A stretch of 64,000 bases of DNA from Limanda limanda (taxonomy: Eukaryota > Chordata > Actinopteri > Pleuronectiformes > Pleuronectidae). The translations under genes were made by a program, and so were the position numbers. The DNA lies in assembly GCF_963576545.1 (NCBI RefSeq), contig NC_083656.1, forward strand, positions 3,550,186 through 3,614,185, written 5' to 3'. Under the pieces are notes generated by a model. It saw nothing but the letters and a program-made list of their open reading frames with translations, was not told where the DNA came from and searched no databases. This document shows positions 59,690 to 64,000 of the stretch, one piece after another. Numbering within the stretch: the stretch's first letter is position 1; each line of letters opens with the position of its first letter.

Positions 59690-59912
59690 TGATGGGAGTA
59701 GGAATGTAAGTATTCATGAACCAAAGGAGATTCGAAGTGTGGATGGTGCCAGATGAAAAGTCAGAGAACCACCACTCCATCCATTATCTGTAGCACTTCT
59801 CCTTTGAGGGGTTGCAGGGTCACAGAGCAGATGGTCTGTGGACAGAGGGAGGAGGACACAGGACCTTCTTGCTGTGAGGCGACTGTGCTAACCACTGCTC
59901 AGGTCAGGGATT
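59690..59912 (-). mobile_element. SINE-like fragment cluster
   Basis: 'ggaccttcttgctgtgaggc' and 'gactgtgctaaccactgc' at about 59862-59900 are the inverse of the head of the ggcggcacggtgg SINE-like repeat. Upstream 'ccatccattatctgtagcac' and 'ctttgaggggttgcagggtc' come from the same family of debris. Confidence 0.6.
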
Positions 59913-60100
59913 CTCTGAATGTCTGAACCATATTTCAAGACAATGCATCATGTAGTTGTTGAGATACTTCGTGTGCCGCCCACGTCACAGGGAAACATCA
60001 TCTGGAAACCTTTAAAGAATTTTGTGCCAATACAAATATATATACGTGCTGCAATATTTCAGTCTGGACCAAAGTGGTGAACCAACCCACTGAGGTTGCT
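59913..60100 (+). mobile_element. Teleost dispersed repeat fragment
   Basis: 'gtagttgttgagatacttcg' and 'tttcagtctggaccaaagtg', followed by 'gtgaacc', are halves of a widespread fish repeat. Here they are separated by about 95 bp, indicating an insertion. Confidence 0.55.
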
Positions 60101-62159
60101 TCCCTGCCCAACCCCCCCCCACTGCGAGGCTAACAATCCAGACCCTATATTTTATGGTCGGGCAGCGACAACATGGTTGGGACAAGATCGCTTTCAAGGA
60201 TGTATATAACAAAAAAACACAGAACGTTCCAACTCCGAGCTCCAGTGTCCAATCAGGCCCGTTAATTACACGCCCCTCCACCCACCCAACCTTACTGTTG
60301 GCTGCGTCTTTCTAAACGTAAGTCTACTTCCTGCTCTGGCTCCGATCGCTGGCACCGGGTTCAAGTCGTAAAGTGAAGAATCGCCCAAGTGAACATTCCC
60401 CCTATAGAGAGAGAGCGAGCTGTGAGGGAGCTGGAGGAAGTCGCCGTGGAACGGGACGTCTGGCCCTGAGAATGAATAGATGAATACGTGAATGAGAGCG
60501 AGGATGGACAGATGGAGAATAGCCCTTCGCTATGAATCTATTCCCACCACAGACTGCAGAAGAGCTGGAGGGGCCGTGGAGGGTTTGGTTTAGATTGAGT
60601 GAAGCCACAAATTGTTGATTTGACTTAAAGGTGATCGCTGATCTGTCGTGAATCTGTGACGTCTTCGGTTCGGTGTCAGTTATTTACGATTAACTGCTTT
60701 AGTCTCGGTCAGAATGAAATAAATGAAGTTGTCACAATGCGGTGAATCAAACTTTTGCCTCTTGACATTGCGATTGTGTATTTTTATTGCATTAAATTGC
60801 TTTAACTCTTTGTGCACTGTGAACTGAGTGCGTGTGTGTACTCTCGTAGTGTATCAGCCTCGGGGAAGAAACGCATTTCAATAAACTTTTTCTATTGCCA
60901 GGGTAATAAAGCAGTGAGTGTGTCGGACTCACACACACAAATTCACAGCTTTAAAGCTTTAATATCATTACATTTGAATCCAAAGTCCACTGTTAGTTTA
61001 CAAAATGTCCTGAAAACAGCCTTTGCCTAAGTAGGCACATTGAAAGGTAATCTTTGCATTTGCAGCTTTAACCCTCAGCCTCCTTTTCTTCAATGTATTT
61101 GTACTTTACACTATGAATACTATAAAGGATTTGCTTGCATTCGGTAGCCGGATTTAATAATTGGATTAAAAACAGTGAAGCAGTCTGTGTGTGTGTGATG
61201 AACTGGATCAACCCTCCACTCTGATCCTATAACAGCACTGTGGTGCCCTGTGTTTCCCTGTTAGCACACAGACTCTTGTACATTTATCCACAGCAGCGTG
61301 CATCATTAGATGAGATTATGCTTATCTTTCATTAGTCCATGTGCATCCTTTAATGCACACGAGTGAGCATGTAATAGAGCAACATGCAAGAGTGCCGCTA
61401 TTCATTATTTAAGGAACAGTATTCATCATTGAGAGTAACTGCAAAGAAACTGATGTGTCACTGCATGTTCTTTCAGAGAATATATCTGAAGTTATGTACT
61501 TTTAATGATACTTTCTAAATCCAATAAGTATTTGCAAGGTACGCTTTATCAATCAAGCAAATACTTAATTAGATTTTTTTTGCAGTTGCTAATGATCTGG
61601 TCTTAAAACAGAAAAAGCTGTTGTCTGTTTCTTTACGTATGAGATTAAAAAGTAAAGATCTGTGACGAGCGTTTTAATGTTTGAGATCGACGAAGTGCTT
61701 ACACTGGCAAAATATCTGTCACATATTAGTTTATCATTACATTTGAGTTTATTATTACTGAAGTTTCAATGTCTAATTCTAGTTCAGTTAATAAATAGAA
61801 TTGAAAGGCACTTAGGGTTTATATTCATGCTGTAGACCAAACATATACTGTAAATAAAGAAAACAGGAAGGTGCTTGAATCCCCTTTACAGAGCAGCACT
61901 TGTCTTTGAGAGGAGAGGGGTCATTAGAAACCACGCTCATGTCTCATTGTCCCTTCATCTCCTGCTAATCTGCACTTGTATTCTTGACCCTCGCGATGAT
62001 TGTGCACTGTCGCTGTTGGTGCAACAACAAAAAACGATTTTAATGGCAGGCTGCACCTGTGACATTTAACAGCGGATCCTCCCCCTGCTCAGTCTAAACC
62101 TCTCTGAATATAAACATCGCGACAGACGCCATTTTACCGAAGTCTCCTAAAGACCCTTG
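60101..62159. other. Unannotated 2 kb
   Basis: No gene supported. AT-rich. A homeobox-like stretch near 61300-61460 shows no repeat character. Confidence 0.45.
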
Positions 62160-62570
62160 CGTGCATAGGTTGAGATGTAACTCTCTCCAATCAGCCCATA
62201 GGTTTCCCTGCATGAATCATCCTTTGTCCAAATGCAAACGAGTGAGAGTTAATCAAACAAATGGCTGTCAGGGCCTGATAGTGGAGCGGCTCTGCTCTGA
62301 ATAATGGATCAGTCCATCTGCAGCTTGTCCTCCGCTTTAATGGCACCGGTACCTAACCTGGCCCGTGATGAAGTTCTCTGTTGATTGAAGCTAACATGTT
62401 GCTCTCTGGTTTTGTACAAGCATCCCCGTGCTAAAGGTTACGTGGCAATGCATTATTAATGGACTGCCAAACTAACCGGGATCCAGGAAAATTGTTGTTT
62501 CTGCTTATCTCTTGCTTCGATAGAGAATTATACAGATTCCATTCATTCTAATTAGGTTACAAGTTAAACA
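62160..62570. promoter_or_regulatory. Possible conserved non-coding/enhancer sequence
   Basis: The stretch is low in simple repeats and dense in recognisable transcription-factor words. These include a SOX-like ctttgtc and a POU-like atgcaaac three bases apart (62222-62239), 'attattaatgg' and 'ctaattag' homeobox-type cores. It lacks ORFs. Conservation cannot be judged from one sequence, so this is only a candidate. Confidence 0.22.
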
Positions 62571-63515
62571 CAAGTGCATTGTTTCGTCCCATTTCTGTGA
62601 TGTTTCATAAAAGCATGAGCTTCAACAGCAGCTTTACATGTTTCAGGATGTAACAGAACAAGAGTGGGAAGGTTTGTTTTTAACGCTGTTCACCTTTAGT
62701 CTCGACTCTGCCCCCGATGCTGAGTGGAAAACTACTCAGGCGATGAGCAGCATGAAATCAGACTGTGGGTTGCAATTATTTCTGATTGGCTTCTTTAGTA
62801 AAAACAACACAAGTTTGTTGGACTGTGCAGTAAACACGTGCACCAATCGTCACAATGAGCTGCTGGAAAGCACTGAAACGAAATAAATCATGTTTTGTTA
62901 CACACGTCCGTCTTCTTCCTTCTGTTCATTCTCAACGGCTGTTTTTCCTTTAATCGTCTCCTCTTACAAGCCGTTATCACCGCCGTCTAAGTCGACCCTG
63001 TGAAATAAATGTATCTACAACATCATTCAGTTGTACAATATTACCCGTTTGTCGCTTTCTGCAGAAATGTTTGTTTTGACCGGCCCCGTGGGATTTTCAT
63101 CTCGCTGATTAGGATCAGTTATTATTTCTCCCTGCTCTTGCTTTATCACTGTTGTATTTCCAGAATTCTGAACATTTCTTTCTTCTCCACAACCGACCCG
63201 GCGGCTCCGAGGGAAAAGGAAAAAGAACGTTTCCTGAGACGAGTTGAGTGAAAGAGGCCAAAACGACTTGACCCCAACCTGCTCCTCAGACCCATCTGGA
63301 GGCTCCGGGCAGTATTTCCTCCGACGGTGTTCAATCCCTCTGCACTTTTCTCCACAGCTCTGCTCTCTATCATCAGGACTGTCTGTCAAATCCCACACTA
63401 AAGGGCTTTTACACCAAGGCAGTAGTTTGGTCCGAAATTGTTCCGCATTTAAAAATAAATACAACAGGTTCTGTGTCAATCACGTTGACACTCGGGTTTG
63501 ATTTGCTGAGTGTCT
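62571..63515. other. Unannotated
   Basis: No gene supported. The overlapping frames at 63009-63501 on both strands lack recognised motifs. Confidence 0.45.
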
Positions 63516-63516
63516 T

Positions 63517-63572
<56 letters not shown>
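63516..63572 (+). repeat. (GT)n microsatellite
   Basis: About 27 copies after a short tgcg start. Confidence 0.96.
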
Positions 63573-63573
<1 letters not shown>

Positions 63574-63601
63574 TTACCATACTGCCATCTGCTATTGCGA
63601 T

Positions 63602-63815
63602 AAAATTTTATTGTGCGATCTTTGTGTAGCGAGTAGAAACTAACTGAAATAGACTCGGGAGGGATCTAGATAATTTTGCAGCTCCTTGATCAGAATATGA
63701 AATTCTCCTTGTTCTTGATGGCTGCTCAGTATTCAATGGACCCAATGTTTTATTTTTATCTTTTCCAATTAATAAGAGGAGCTTAAAATCTTCCTCGCTC
63801 AATTTGAAAACTTAC
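63602..63815 (-). CDS. Possible terminal exon fragment (unproven)
   Basis: The minus-strand frame reads SEEDFKLLLLIGKDKNK..., with balanced charge and no low complexity. It is preceded by an acceptor-like 'tatttttcttactgtaag'. It ends at a TAA that overlaps an aataaa signal (plus-strand tttatt near 63604-63611). I recognise no family. It could be a last exon, a transposon remnant or chance. Confidence 0.15.
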
Positions 63816-64000
63816 AGTAAGAAAAATACAGACTTGCTGTTCTTTACCTGTGCATGAAATAAAGACCTGCTCTGAATCCGGCAGCCTTCAGTTCCTCTGC
63901 TGCAGCACTGATGCCCATCCGCTAACCAGCTCGGTTGAGTAACCTACTTTAAATAAGAGCTGAAACTCAAATCTATGATCCTCTGCAGCCACACTGTCCA
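63816..64000. other. Unannotated window edge
   Basis: Nothing recognised. Confidence 0.5.

Overview
The window looks like intergenic or intronic DNA from a ray-finned (teleost, probably percomorph) fish. I infer this from long uninterrupted di-, tri- and tetranucleotide microsatellites (CA/GT, GA/CT, GATA), many G or C homopolymers of 9-18 bases, and interspersed repeats of typical teleost kinds: a tRNA-headed SINE, hAT-type MITEs, 5'-truncated LINEs with microsatellite tails, and a long foldback element. There is no operon structure, no ribosome-binding-site-led ORFs, no rRNA and no intact tRNA gene. I found no complete protein-coding gene. Almost all open frames of 60-330 codons lie in simple repeats or lack coding character. 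The only recognisable coding remnants are two LINE ORF C-termini, at 5190-5468 (+) and 33056-33345 (-).

Layout. 1-8.3 kb: a SINE, a 565-bp hAT MITE with a perfect 8-bp target-site duplication (TSD), a truncated L1-type LINE with an 11-bp TSD, a 228-bp palindromic MITE with an 8-bp TSD, LINE tails, and GA, AGG and ATT microsatellites. 8.3-12 kb: a mosaic low-copy repeat made of two compact 482-bp tandem units, followed by a third copy whose blocks are scattered across 2.6 kb. 12.1-14.8 kb: a 65-copy, 41-bp minisatellite with a clear 34-unit (1,394-bp) higher-order duplication. 15-17 kb: short tandem duplications, one of them split by a hAT-like MITE. 17-33 kb: mostly featureless sequence with CA/CT arrays, a LINE tail, a tRNA-like fragment and one splice-bounded candidate exon at 27645-27728 (-). 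33-36 kb: LINE and SINE debris. 37.6-50.1 kb: three more low-copy tandem duplications, a 667-bp foldback at 47.5-48.2 kb and a hAT-like MITE. 51.2-51.8 kb: 85 uninterrupted GATA/GATG tetramers on a LINE tail. 55.3-57.6 kb: a GC-rich, CpG-dense block with a strong minus-strand splice donor, then 1.3 kb of pyrimidine-only minisatellite. 59.3-60.1 kb: dispersed-repeat debris. 60-64 kb: quiet sequence, possibly regulatory.

No cooperating gene system can be described here. The coherent theme is repeat biology: recent local tandem duplication at 0.08-1.4 kb scale, DNA-transposon and LINE insertions datable by their TSDs, and arrays prone to unusual DNA structure. If the window belongs to a gene, the best hint is a minus-strand transcription unit starting in the CpG-rich block near 55.7-56.1 kb and running toward position 1. 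That is inference only.
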